A stretch of 64,000 bases of DNA, from assembly GCF_000276665.1 (NCBI RefSeq), contig NW_004955402.1, positions 67,767 through 131,766 on the forward strand. Direction: 5' to 3'. The notes beneath the pieces were generated by a model. That model was not told the DNA's origin. It did not search any database and was given only the letters and a program-made list of their open reading frames with translations. The position numbers and the translations under genes were made by a program. Shown piece by piece: positions 24,538 through 36,668 of the stretch; position 1 is the first letter of the stretch, and every line of letters starts with the position of its first letter. Source of the stretch: Chinchilla lanigera (Eukaryota > Chordata > Mammalia > Rodentia > Chinchillidae).

Positions 24538-26488
24538 CTGAGAACACACAAATGCTACATTAAAAATGTTATATAAGTTTTGCTGTAATGAGAGTATTAA
24601 ATATTTCATTTCTTATTTGATAGAGCTTTCCTATTTAAGAAATAATTTACAATGAAATTTTGGCTTCCTTTTTTACTAGTGCTAGATTTAATAAGACTAG
24701 CATTCATTTCTTTAAAAAAAAAAACCTTACTTAAAATTTTCTAAGCATTTGCCACCATATGGTGGAATAAGCATAAAACAGACCATTTTCTATCACAGCT
24801 TCAAGTATCATGAGTCTGAAAAATTTTTATTGAAAAGGTTTAAAATGTATCACGTTCTTAGTCAATTCACTAATACATGTAAATAGTGAGATATTATATA
24901 CAAATTATTTTTTGATTTACTCATTCGATAGGTGGTTTTTTCATTCTTAAATTGAAGGCTCCCTCAACAACCCTTCCTGTCAGTGACCTGGAGAAGTTAA
25001 GCAATCTGTCTCAACAGACTGCAAGATTATCGAAAGGTTTGCATGTCCTTATGCCACCCCAGCAGGGGAGAAGAGAACTGGAGAGAAGACACAGCAGAAA
25101 ACTGTCAGGAGGAAAGGTTAGCTCCTCCCACCCTTCAGACATGGGTGGCACGTGCAGCAGCTGGCTCCAGGGTTGAGCTTGGAAATTGGACAAGATGGGC
25201 TCTGCGGTCTTGCCTATGCCCCGTACCAGCTGGGAGCACAGAACATGCTGCAGGGTGCTCCCTGCAGAGTAGAGGGCAGGAGGGAAAGCTCAGTAGTCAG
25301 GAAGCCGTCAAAGCCTAGGGCAGCTATAGAAGACTGAGAATCCCATCTGTGGGGCAAAGGTGTGAACAGCCTTCTCCAGAGTCCTGGACCATGAGCTAGG
25401 ACAGAAATAGACCAGAGAAGTCAGGAGGCATCACTCTATTCTCATCCCCACATCCTGCTCAAACACAGAGAAAGTGGTGAAATAGCAGGCCACATTTCCC
25501 TCTCAAGTTCATACCCTTTCAAGCTACACTTCTGGTTGCTGAGGGGAAACAAAAGCAGCTTTTGAATGACATTGACATTATAGCCATAAAGGTGCACAGG
25601 ACTGCCTGCTAGTTAAACAAGACAGACTGACTGTATGTATTTAGGCTTTCTTGAAACCTTGGTAAAATGACCACATAAGAATTTTTTTAAAAAAGAATAA
25701 GCTTACAAGCACATAGAAAATGGGAAAAGAGACCAAAGATGTTGGGCAGAGCTGACAGCTGACCAGCCGTGGATACAGTTTTGTAAGCCAGACAGCTGGG
25801 TGACGGGTGGTACCTGATTTAGAGAGATGAAAACTAAGTATCTGTAATGGCAAAGATGGATGTGGCAAGGGTTGGGAATAGCAAGAAGCCAGTTGATGCA
25901 CTCTGAAAAATCCTGTAAAGATGAGGGTCCAGATACGGCTAAGGGGGATGAATGCAGAGCAGACACAGGGGACTGGTTGGAAATCTCTGGAGGAGGGGCT
26001 GGTGGCTGGGTCACCCTACTCACTCAGTCCACATACCTTCTCCTCCACCTCCCACTATGTCTCTGTTGCCATTAGAAGACTGAAGCCCATTCAACATGGA
26101 TTCAGCCACAGCCACAGCTAGGTAGGGAGGGGTGGAGGGTAGGGCCCCAGAAAGTTGGTATGGACAGCTACTGTCTTCAAGTACCACACCTACCTGAGCC
26201 TCTCAGAAGAACCTCTGGGCTTCCCTTTGTATAGCACTTAGATTATTTATTAATGTAATTTTGTGATATGTAATAGTTACATTCATCTTGGGGATCTGGT
26301 ACATATACATGTCACCTTAATCTCTGTTATTCTTCCTTCTGTTCTCCTACCTACTCTTTCCCTCCACCCGAGATCCCCTTCACATCTCTGAAAATTCTAC
26401 TTCTCGATTTCCTATCACCTTCTTTTGTTCTGCACTTACAATTATTTATACTTTGGGTTTCTTATATAAGAGAAACCATGTGATATTT

Positions 26489-26667
26489 TTTTTAATTTTT
26501 TTTATTTTAAGGATAAAAGGAGGGAAACATTAACAGACATACAACATTTTACAACATATCACAAGCACAATACAGACAATACAGAGTTACAAACAAAGTG
26601 GTAGGGAATTAACAATGGTGGTTGTATTACATATTGATATCTTCAAAGTGGCTTCTCATGAAAACAG
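26489..26667 (-). mobile_element. 5'-truncated L1 3' end with target duplication
   Basis: Flanked by aaccatgtgatattt at 26,474-26,488 and 26,668-26,682 (15 bp). About 179 bp of L1 3' UTR; the poly-T on the left marks the minus-strand tail. It is inserted into an older L1. Confidence 0.88.
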
Positions 26668-26740
26668 AACCATGTGATATTTAAGCTTGTGTGTCTGATT
26701 TATTTCATTTAGTATTATGGTGTCAACACGCATCTTTTGT

Positions 26741-26897
26741 CAGGCATGATGGCACACACTTATAATCCCAGCACTTGGGGGGCTGAGGCAGGAGGACTGG
26801 TAGGAGTTCAAGGCTAGCCTGGGCTACATAGTGAGTTCAAGGCCAGCCTGAACTACATGGTGAGACTCTGCCTCAAAAATCAAAACAAAACAAAAGA
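26741..26897 (+). mobile_element. B1 SINE with 29-bp duplication
   Basis: Contains two adjacent 29-bp units (gagttcaaggctagcctggg.../gagttcaaggccagcctgaa...). Flanked by gcatcttttgt / gcatccttttc-like duplicates. Confidence 0.9.
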
Positions 26898-27300
26898 GGC
26901 ATCCTTTTCTTACAAGTGACTTTAATTTATTCTTCTTTATGTCAAAATAATACTCCGTTATGCATAAATACTGTATTTTCTTTATCCATTCATCTGTTGA
27001 TGGCCATATAGGCTGTTTCCAAGATTTAGCTATTATGAGTTGTGAGGCTATAAACATGACTGTGCGTGTATTGCTGTAATATGATGTCATTTACTCTCTG
27101 GGGGAGATACCTAGAAGTGTACCTGGATCAAATGGAATTTCTATTTTTAGTGTTTTCAGGAATCACCATCCTGGCTTCCAAAGTAGATGTACTTGTTTAC
27201 ATTCCCACCAACAGTTTAGAACCCCACACCTGCAGTCTCATAGGCATTTGTTGTTTTTGAGTTCTGGATGATGGCCATTCTTTCTGGAGTGAGGTATAAT

Positions 27301-27841
27301 TATAGGGGATAGTGAATCTTAGCATTTCATTTTAGATAGAATAGTTTTAGTAAAGGCCTAAAAATGTGTTCTGGGAAACTGTAAACTTTGCCTGGGAATG
27401 TCTACCCAGATAAGGAACACCAAGGCCTAGATAACCATCTGTGACCCTGCCTAGGTTGTTTCATTCCTTCCCTGGCCCTAAATAAACATTGTAACCATAA
27501 AGGAAATGTGTGGTTGTCAAAAAGGGGGACATACAGAACATAATGGGAGAAACATCTATCATGGCTAGACATGTGACCAGAATGTAACTTGGGTCCCATG
27601 GAATAAGAGAAAAACCATTTGGCCACTTGAGTCAGTGACATAACATCCCAATCTGTAACCATGGAAATCCAAAACATATTTAAGAGTGGAATAAAGATTA
27701 GCAGAGTGCCGACGGGTCCCAACTTGTTAGCTGGGGATGAACGGTGGCCAGCCTAAAATTCAATAAACTCTGTTTGCCTTAAATAGAGTCTTCGGCCCAG
27801 TCTTTGGTCTTCTGTGGAATTCAGCCCGCTTTGCCATTACA
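27301..27841 (+). mobile_element. Solo LTR (ERV1-like), copy 1
   Basis: 541 bp ending in CA, with a polyadenylation signal (aataaactctg, near 27,761). It is the same family as the LTR at 35,919-36,476 and diverged from it. It interrupts an older minus-strand L1, whose gaggtataat and ctcagtgcttc halves sit on either side. The start has mutated (TATAGGGG where the other copy has TGTAGGGG). No internal viral genes are present. Confidence 0.82.
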
Positions 27842-28477
27842 CAGTCTCAGTGCTTCTTTGATTTGCATTTCTCTAATGGCCAAAGAAAGTACCTAGTTAC
27901 TTGCAGTCCCTGCAGGAGCTCAGTTTTGCTGCTCTTCTGTGACTGGGTGAATGATCTTGCAGTTAATATTGATTTGCGAAACCCAGGATAAAATTAAAAT
28001 TTATTATTTTGCTCCAAAATTATTAAGAATCTCAAGGCTAAAAGAGTAGTGCATTAAAGTAAGGTGGGGCCCTTCTAAGAACAGGATCCTGTGTGAAGTC
28101 TATGAAGATAGCCCTGACTCCCTCACCTGTTAGGTATTCTGAATGTCACCTCTGGTCCCAGCTACTCTACAAGTACACTGTCATGTAAACCTTACAATAA
28201 TGCCATCATAAGAGTTACTGCCCATGTACTTTTACAAGTTATACAGTCTCAGACCCATATGGAGCTAGAATTTAGGTCCAGGTCAGTCTGACTGGACACC
28301 AATGCTGCAGCTTCCAGTGTGCTGGGTGCTGGCCTGAGGCTGTTCTCCCCTGCCACCCACATACCACCTCCTCTCTACCAACTCGTGGCTTTCACACTGC
28401 TCACCAGGGCTAGAATTTCCAAGCAGGTCTTTGTTCCTCTCTTGCCCCTTTGAACCAGTGGGTCTTTTCTCTGGCTG

Positions 28478-28842
28478 TGTTATGGTTTGTGTCTGGCTGT
28501 CCCCTCAAAGTCTCATGCAGTCATGGGATGGGCTTCAAAAGTTTATAACTGATCCATGATCCAATGCTGGGATTATGGGTGTGAGTACTACACTCACCTG
28601 GGGCGGGTAGTTTGCATACCATAGGAGGGAGGGAAAGAGGTTTGCTATTTCCTCTGCTGCTCCTCCATTTTGCTCTTGTTCCTTTTGCTGTTTTCTGCTG
28701 CCATGAATTGTTGCCCTTTGCCATGGAGCCAGCCAAGTACAGACTGAAATCTCCACAAACTATAAGCTAAATAAACATTTTCTTCCCTAATTTTGGGTGT
28801 CAGATATTTTGTCCCAGTAACGAGAGAAAAGTGACCAAGACA
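28478..28842 (+). mobile_element. Solo MaLR-type LTR
   Basis: 365 bp, TGTTATGGTTTG...CCAAGACA, with a perfect 5-bp target duplication ggctg (28,473-28,477 and 28,843-28,847). It includes a taaataaacattttc polyadenylation region. Structure and ends resemble MaLR (MST/MT/ORR1-like) LTRs. Confidence 0.88.
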
Positions 28843-28869
28843 GGCTGCATAACAGAATGTCCTAGGGAG

Positions 28870-30130
28870 GGTTTTTATTTTTTTAATTGCCATAAAATAT
28901 ACATAGATTAAAATTACCATTTTAACTATCTTAAGGTAGAATTTGGTGTTATCAAGTACATTCGCAATGTCCCACAACTATCACTGCTGTCCTTCCCAGA
29001 ACTTTTCCATCATCCCAAACAGAAACTCTATCCATAATTCCTTACTTTTCCCACCCTAAACCCCTAGTAACTTCTATTCTACTTTCTGTCCCTAAAAATT
29101 TGCCTATTCTAAGTATTTCATTTAAGTGGAATCATAATATTTTTGTATCTGGTTTATTTCACTTATCATGACAGCTTTAAGATTCATCCATATTATAACT
29201 TGTATCCTTGTATTCCTTTTTAAAGACTACATATCATGTATTCCTTTTTAAGGTCAAATAATATCCCATCATATGTCTGTATCATATTTGGTTTACCCAT
29301 TCACTTACTGGCAGACACTAGGATTTCCCCACCTTTTTACTCTTGATGATATAGCTACTATGAAAACTGGAGCTCAAGTATCTGTTTTAGTATCTGTTTT
29401 GTATCCCCCTATGATTTGTGACATTGAACATCTTTTAGTTCCTGCTTTCAATCCTTCAGGGGACAGACCTAAAAGTGGAATTCCTGGATCATATGGCACA
29501 TACTTTGTTTAACTTTTTGAGGAACCACTAAATTATTTTAAACAGTACCTGCACAATTTTATGTTCCCATCAGCAATGCAAGAAGACTCCACTTTCTCCT
29601 TAATCTTCACCAACACTTATTTTCTGATTTTTGCATAACATCTACCCTGATGGGTAGGAGGTAGTACCTCACTGAAGTTATGATTTGTATCCCCCTATGA
29701 TTTGTGACATTGAACATCTTTTCATGTGCTTATTGACCATTTATATATATGTCTTTTTTTGGAGAACTGTCTAGTTCTAGTCCTTTGTCCATTTATAAAT
29801 TGAGTTCCTTTATTGTGGTGGAACTGTAGGAGTTTTTTATATATTCAAGATCTTGGTCACTTGTCAGCTATATAACTTACAAATATTCTCCCCTATCCTA
29901 TGGCTTATCTTTTTTTTTTGGTTTTTTTTTTTTTTGGTTTTTTCTCTGGTACCGGGAACCAAACTCATGACCTTGCGCTTGCCAGGCAGGCGCTTTTGCC
30001 GCTGAGCTAAATCCCCAGTCCCCTATGGCTTATCTTTTGACTCTACTGATTATGTCCTTTGATGCCCAAAGTTTTTAATTTGCTCAAAGTCCAATCTACC
30101 TATTTTTTCCTTTGTTGCCTATGCCCTTGA
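28870..30130 (-). mobile_element. Old L1M-type fragment with ID SINE and internal duplication
   Basis: Reverse-oriented ancient L1 (cataaaatatacatagatta..., cattgaacatcttttcatgtgc). An ID SINE interrupts it at 29,914-30,021. A 39-nt segment occurs twice, at 29,398-29,436 and 29,684-29,722. Boundaries are approximate. Confidence 0.72.
29914..30021 (-). mobile_element. ID-type SINE with target duplication
   Basis: Reverse orientation inside an old L1, flanked by cctatggcttatctttt (29,897-29,913 and 30,022-30,038). Confidence 0.94.
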
Positions 30131-30369
30131 TGTCATATCCTATTTTACTGTTTTGTTTTAATTAATGCCATATATCTATCCCAGAAATTCTGTTTTAAGT
30201 GGTCTTGGCCAATGCCAAGCTTTAATTCATTTAAGAAGCTTCCTAGATGACCCCAATGTGCAGTAGAAATCACTGCTTTGAACACTCTGTTCATACTGAG
30301 TCTCTAAAAATCACTTGGATTTTAGCTGAAGAGTATCCATCTAAGATCCTTCAAAACACAGAAAAACTT

Positions 30370-30795
30370 TGTCTCAGTTACTTTTCCTATCACTGAGACA
30401 AAATACCCAACACTCAAACTTAACAGAGGAAAAGTTTATTTTGGTTCATAGCTTGTAGAGATTTCTGTCTATAGTTGGTTGGTTCCAAGGCAGGGTGGTC
30501 TCATAGAGGGGTATGGCAGAAGAGAGACAGCTCATGGCGTGGCAGGCAAAAGACTGCAGAGCCAGTGGCAAGCCTGCTTTTCTTCTGTCTATCTACACTA
30601 TAAACCTATTGATTGGGGCCATTCACACCCAGGGTGGGACTTCCATTATCCATACCCAGAACTATGCTAAACCAATTCAGTTACCACACATCCTTAATCC
30701 CAGTATTACACACCCCAGATCCAGCCACCTCTGAAAAGCCCCACCTTTTGAGTATATGAAGTTTTGGGGGGGACATCTAGTTATAAGTCATAACA
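30370..30795 (-). mobile_element. Solo MaLR-type LTR
   Basis: 426 bp, minus-strand TGTTATGACTTATAAC... to ...AACTGAGACA, with a perfect 5-bp target duplication aactt (30,365-30,369 and 30,796-30,800). Its sequence resembles MaLR LTRs in reverse orientation. Confidence 0.85.
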
Positions 30796-31888
30796 AACTT
30801 GGAAATCAATCAATTTAAATCAACTGGGTTCCTATAGTGCATCAAATGTTAAAGATTCTTAAATTTAATAAGATATACATTTCCAGGTCCCATCTCCGGA
30901 CATTCTGGCTTATTACACAATGTGCAGTAAGTTGCCCAGGTAGACTACCAGGCAGAAAGAGTGCCTAAGGAAGATAAGTAATGAACACAACCACAGCAAA
31001 CACAGAGGCAGCCTCTGCCCTTTTATAAAAAAAGATCAGGTGCACGAGTGGTACATACTTAGTGAATTACAATAGTACACCTCCACATTCAGATAGTCCT
31101 AAGGGCAAATTGGGAAATGGCTTCAGGTTTTACAGATAGTTCTTATTTGTCCCTCAGTAATCACTAGAAGAAGAAGTTCAGCACATATTTATGTCTCCCA
31201 GTCTCTATGCCCACCTTTCTTCCTCTTTAGCACTAGTTCATGATACTGAGGGCCCAACACATACATATTCCACTACACTGGCCCACTGAGATCTGCAGAT
31301 TACATGGTAAAAGATAAAAAATGGTCTTTCTTCAGTGATTAATTTATCTGAATTATGATATCTATTTATGAGGCTGGTAGTTTTTAAAGTTTCTATTTCT
31401 ACAAAAACTTATTTCTAGAGTAAAATTAAACTTCTGAGCATGAATCAAATACCCCAGTTAAGTCTTTACAACCCTTTTAGCACTTAGCAGTTGTAATTTG
31501 ATTACTTTCACATCCATAGTCCAACAGTGCCGGGGACAGCCAAACATTTGGTTGACTGACTAAAGAAATAAATGAGTACATAGAGTTGAAGGTTTTTATC
31601 TCTTTGCTTTCTTTGGTGTTATGAAATTTTCAAAGTGAACTTCTGTTTCTTTTTCATTATACCTATGGTAAATGTTCTGGTTTTACTGTTTTTCTTCATT
31701 TGGAAACTTGTTTTTTGGTATTTGTTTTCTAGAAGAACATTTGTGCTAACATTATAGCTCTTTTATAGAAGACAAACCCACTCTTATAAAAGATATCCCT
31801 GGAATTTCTTTTAGACCTTAAAAGATACAAAATAAGATCCCAACAGATACTGAACAGTTTGACTTTCAATCAGTTAAATAAAACTTAC

Positions 31889-31987
31889 ATTGTCCATCAT
31901 GTCATTAACTTCTTCCTCTGCAGTTTGAAGTTTGGTTAAAACAGCTGCTCTTTTTAGGTTCAGATATTTAAGTCGTTCCATTACCAT
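31889..31987 (-). CDS. AK9: AK9 exon 10 (residues 280-312)
   Basis: Encodes MVMERLKYLNLKRAAVLTKL and then QTAEEEVNDMMDN, a helical linker between kinase modules 1 and 2. The acceptor is AATTTAG|ATG and the donor AAT|GTAAGT. 99 nt, phase 0 at both ends. Confidence 0.95.
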
Positions 31988-32284
31988 CTAAATTTAAAGA
32001 ACAAATATTTGACTACATTGGTATTTGAATATCCAAACACTCTGAAAAAGTGACCAGCTCATGTCTCAAACCCATTCTTCAGTATCAGGCTAGAACCCTT
32101 GCTTGCTTCCCCTGGTGCTTGCAGGCTACTGGCAAGTCTCGGTGCTTCTTGGCTTGTTACATCACTCCAACCTCCGCCTCTGTCATCACAGAGTCATCTT
32201 CTCTCCTCCCATATTGGATGAGGACACATCTGATCAAGTGTGACTTTATCTTAACCTGATTACCTAATTCCAAGTAAGGTCCCA

Positions 32285-32430
32285 CTTGTAGGTATTGAGC
32301 TTAGGGCTTAGGGACTGAACCCAGGGCCTTGACACTGAGCTATATCCCCATTCATTCATTCATTCATAGATAAGGTCTCACTAAGTTGCCCAGGCTGAGT
32401 TCAAACTGGTGATTCTCCTGGCTCAGTTTC
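32285..32430 (-). mobile_element. Old ID/B1-like SINE remnant
   Basis: gggactgaacccagggcctt...ctgagctatatcccc resembles a reversed old ID; attcattcattcattca and then gcccaggctgagttcaaact resemble a reversed B1 arm. Composite and diverged. Confidence 0.55.
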
Positions 32431-33825
32431 CTTGAGGGGCACATTTCAAACAGTGATAGTCTCCCCTATGGGCCTCAAATGCTCACATCTTGAGATGTGG
32501 GTCTATAGGACCTCTTTGGGCAAAGGGAAGGTGACCAAATTAAGATGGAGGTAGCTATTGGAGTTATGCTGCTGTAAGCCATGAAATACATAAGGACATC
32601 AAAAGGCAGGAAAGGCAAGGGTGGATCCCGGAGTATCTGGAAGGAACACGGTCCACTTACACCTTGACTTTTGACTTCTAGCTCTCCCAACTGTGCGACA
32701 AAAAGTTTCTGTCACTTTACACTATCTGGTTTGTGATACTTTGTCATGACAACAGTAGGAAAAAAGTTTAGACCCTATATAGGAGAATCTAGGTAGAAAA
32801 AGAGAAAAGAGGCTAGTGCACAGAATCTGAGATAAAAGCTGGGAAGATAGACAAAATCGTGGCAGTGTGTGGTAGTCTGTAGAAGACTTGTTATTTGTTC
32901 ACAATTTAAACTTCCCTCTCTTGGCTTGTCAACTCCCATTTTGGATATGGCTCACTTCCTTATTCCTCAGTGTTGAGGGGAATGTCCCTGTAACTTGCTT
33001 TGGTAAATGGAATGTGGGTAGTAGTAGTACCTGCATGAGTACGTGTTCCAAGCTGCAGCCTCCATAGGCTCAGCAAGTTTCAAGCCCTCGGTATGTCCAT
33101 CCCCTTAAAGTGTGTCCCAGATGTTAAACAGTGGAGTTTCAGGGTATATTGAAGAAGATCATGGTGTATTCTGATGGAGTAGGTGTGACTATGTGGGGAA
33201 AAAAGAGAAAGAAGAGCAGGTAGAAGGATGGGGTTAATATTTACAAAAAGTAGAAAACTGAAAGACACTAACTGGGGTGAGTGGTGGTAGAGTATTGCCT
33301 TGCACATTTAAATCCAAGATGACAATAAAACTGAGGAGAAAAGACTGGTAATAGAATTTAAGAGGTACCAGCAGTGAGAGAATTTCATGCCTCCTCAAGG
33401 ATGAGGGTAGACAGAGAACAGCTCACAGGGACTGAGTTCTGGGGCCCTCCAACACTACAGGTTAGAGACTAAATGTGTGTCCAGCAAGGCATAATGGAAC
33501 TACTGTGGCACAGGTCCCAGAAGCTGAGGGAAGGAGAGAACAGGAAGAAGTGACCAGCTGCACCAAATGCTGCTTCTAGATTAAATGAGATGAAGACTGA
33601 AACTGAGCACTGGCTTTGGTCACAAGGTGATCACTGGTGATCTTGGCAACAGCACATACCCAAGGAGGAGCTTTTCCTTGACTTGGCTCCACCATTGTTA
33701 TTCTGTTACCACCAATGAGATCCAGCCAGAAATCTGGGTATCATCTTTGACTTCTCTCTTCCTAATTCCTAGATTAAATTACTCTCCAACTCCTGCCATG
33801 TTGACTTTTAAAATTTCTCTCAGAC

Positions 33826-34408
33826 TCAAAATGTACAACAGATGATAGGAAAGTGAAAGAAACTGCTCAAAGGAAGGAATCACTGGGATGAGGGAAAGAA
33901 GAAAAAAGAAGGCAAAACATAAATACAGATATGAATAGCTGCGATGACTGTATTTCTGTTGTCTGATGGTGTATTAAAATGAACAGTTAATGCTCACAAT
34001 TTTTCATGTTCTGATCGACTTTGCATGCTTGTGTCTGGTGGTCTGAGCAACTGATTTGCAGGTAACAATATGCAATGGAATTACAATGGTGAACTCCTAC
34101 CACCTTGTCTAGTGAAACTCTGTATTATCTCTAAGATTTTGTTGAAGAATTATTTTCTTATTCTCTTTAATGGTTTGAGCAGTCTTTCATTCTTACATCT
34201 GAATCTGAGCAACATAGTTGAGGATAGCGATATGCAATGTAACAACCACTGTTGATTTGTATTAATTTGTCTTGAGACCCTATATCACTTCAAATGTTCT
34301 TGCTTTGATTTGTTTATGTTCGCGATACTGGTATGCTGCTACTGTTCTGTTTTGTTTGTTTGTTTGTTTCTCATGTACTACTGTCTTTAAAACAAAATTT
34401 TAAAAAAA
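33826..34408 (+). mobile_element. L1 3' UTR insertion
   Basis: Flanked by tctctcagac on both sides (ending at 33,825 and 34,420). Carries the L1 3' UTR pattern with an A-rich tail (cctgt/tttaaaacaaaattttaaaaaa). An internal partial repeat of the caatatgcaatg... motif is visible. Confidence 0.75.
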
Positions 34409-35194
34409 TCTCTCTCAGACCTGTTCTGTCCATTCCTAGGGTCCCTACTCTAAGTTAAACTACCATCTTTTACCTGGCTGACTGCAAAAACCAGAACTAA
34501 TCTTCCTACCACAAACCTTATTCCATTTCCATTTTTTCCTTTACACTGCAGTTTGAGTTTGTTCTGAAATGGAAAGAGTATCATTTTCACTCTCTGGATT
34601 AAAAGCTTTCACGGCTGTTAACTACTGGTGACTAGTTCCAGAGTCTTGACATGATCCCACTCTTCCAGCCCCATTCCTCCTGATGTGCCCTGTGGTGTCC
34701 TAGTCCTCCACTCTGTCCCACAATTTACTGTGCTCTTTCTTGCCCCTGGGCCTTTGCACAGATTCTGTGCTCAGGAGAGAACCCTATTCCCACCCACCCC
34801 TGCCCTAGCCTTCAAGACCTAATTCTTTCTCTTTCTCTAAGTGAAATTTCAGACAGGTGGCCCTCCTTTATCAGACTGCTTCATCCTTCTGTTGTGAGAT
34901 CCTATAATACCTTGTACTTCTCTGTCTTAGCTTAGACAACAATTTAAATACTGGTTTTCCCTTCATACATTGGGTACTAAAAGGGGAGGGACTCATGGCC
35001 TCTTTTCCATCTATATCCTGAGAATTTATCACACTTAATGCCAGATACTTACATGTTTAAGGAAGACTTATTGAAAAGACAGAGTCTTGGGTAACCTACT
35101 CAAGCCCCCCTTCTGTCCCTCTCTTGGACAGAAGCTTTCTTTCCTTTCCCTCAATATATTCTGCTCTTAAAAAAAAAAAAAAGGAAGACTTACT

Positions 35195-35415
35195 GCATTT
35201 TTTGTATTTTTTTTGTAAAATATTTTTAGGTTCCAATTTCTCCACATCCTTATCAACACTTTTTATTGTCTTTTTAGTTTTGGTCATCCTACTGGGTGTC
35301 AAGCAATATCCCATTCCACTTTTGATTTACATTTCCCTTATGCCTGATGATATTAAGTATCTTACCATGTGTTTACTGGTTGCTATTTGTTTTTTTTCTT
35401 TGAGGCAGTTTTTGT
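35195..35415 (-). mobile_element. Old L1M fragment, left part
   Basis: Reverse-oriented old L1 (ccaatttctccacatcctta..., ggtcatcctactgggtgtca). A younger L1 3' end follows directly at 35,425. Confidence 0.6.
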
Positions 35416-35424
35416 CATGAAGGG

Positions 35425-35715
35425 TTTTTTTTTTTAAGAAATAAAAGAACGAAAACATTAACAAACAGACATCCATTTACAAAATAGCATAAGAACAATA
35501 CAAACAAAACAGAGTTACAGACAAAGTTGTAGGAAATTAACAATGGTTGTTGTACTACTTATTGATATCTTCAAAGTCGTTTCTCAAGAAAACAAATACA
35601 GACATATAAGACTGACCAAACAAGTAATCATTAATTGTTCCTTTCTGAGGAGCAATAGAAGACAGTACTCCAACTATGTTAGCTATCCTGTATATACATA
35701 CTTACATAATTTCCC
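35425..35715 (-). mobile_element. 5'-truncated L1 3' end
   Basis: Flanked by near-identical catgaagggtttt / catgaaggggtttt copies. The internal sequence matches the L1 3' UTR copies at 23,420 and 49,503 in reverse. The poly-T on the left is the minus-strand tail. Confidence 0.8.
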
Positions 35716-35918
35716 CTCATGAAGGGGTTTTAAATTCACATATAGTTTTGATTTAAATAGGAATAGGAATATAACAGAAAATTGTAAAATGTCAAAAGAA
35801 AATTTTCAAAAATTAATGGTGTTAAAAATGTAAATATATTTCTGTTTATTGATATAGGTACAATACTATCAACAGTTTTCAACTTTCCAGCTAAGATACT
35901 CTTACTAAACACTGAACT

Positions 35919-36476
35919 TGTAGCGGTAAATGGGCTGAATTCCACAGAAGACCAAAGAGCTCTATTTAGGGCAAACAGAGTTTATTAAATCTTAGTCCAG
36001 TCACCACACATCCCCGACTTGCAGGTCAGGAACGTGGGGCGACTGGCCTTTCTTTGTTTCCACCTTAAATACACCTTTGGTTTCTATGGTAACAGATTGG
36101 AATGTTGCAGCTGTTGACATAGGTGGCCACACGTTGTTTTTCTTGTCCCAAGTGACCAGGTCAGGCCCTGGTCATGAGCCCAAACACAATGATACATACT
36201 TTCTGCACTCTGTTCTGTATGTCCCCCTATGATAACCACACATCTCCTTTATGGTTTCAATGTTTATCTAGGGCCAGGGAAGGGATGAAACAACCCAGGC
36301 AGGGCCATAGGTGGTTATCTGGGCCCGGGTGTTCTTTGTCTTTGGAGAAGCATTCCAGGGCAAAGTCAACTGTAAAGTTAACTTTTCATAACCCCTCTGG
36401 GATGTTTCTCAAGACACATTTTGAGGCTTGTACTAAGACTAGAATTACTCTATCTTAAGGGTCACCGTCCCCTACA
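35919..36476 (-). mobile_element. Solo LTR (ERV1-like), copy 2, next to the AK9 exon 9 donor
   Basis: 558 bp with TG...CA ends on the minus strand and a 4-bp target duplication aact at 35,915-35,918 and 36,477-36,480. It carries a minus-strand AATAAA at 35,981-35,986 and a TATA-like stretch near 36,064-36,071. It lies in the same orientation as AK9, beginning 7 bases after the exon 9 donor. No internal viral genes. Confidence 0.9.
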
Positions 36477-36483
36477 AACTCAC

Positions 36484-36558
36484 CATGAAGAGCTCCTCAG
36501 GAGACTTATTTCCATCGAGCTCAATGAGATACTGGGGATTATGTTCGGCCATTACTTT
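36484..36558 (-). CDS. AK9: AK9 exon 9 (residues 255-279)
   Basis: Encodes KVMAEHNPQYLIELDGNKSP and then EELFM. The acceptor is TCTACAG|A and the donor ATG|GTGAGTT. 75 nt, phase 0 at both ends. A solo LTR begins at intron position +8, and its 4-bp target duplication overlaps donor positions +4 to +7. Confidence 0.95.
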
Positions 36559-36589
36559 CTGTAGAAAACAGAAAAGAAACCTTATACAT

Positions 36590-36668
36590 GGGATTAGCCG
36601 GACATAGTGGCACACCCCTGTAAGGAGGCTGAGGCAAAGGACTGCTGTGAGTTTGAGGCCAGCTCTTA
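36590..36668 (+). mobile_element. B1 fragment
   Basis: Short B1 left arm with an internal deletion (gacatagtggcacacccctg, gtgagtttgaggccagctct). It lies 33 bp from AK9 exon 9. Confidence 0.65.

Larger units (their letters stand above)
26250..27990 (-). mobile_element. Old L1 carrying nested insertions
   Basis: A diverged L1 in reverse orientation, interrupted by a younger L1 3' end (26,489-26,667), a B1 (26,741-26,897) and a solo LTR (27,301-27,841). Sequence such as gatttgcatttctctaatgg at its right end is typical L1. Outer boundaries are approximate. Confidence 0.7.
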
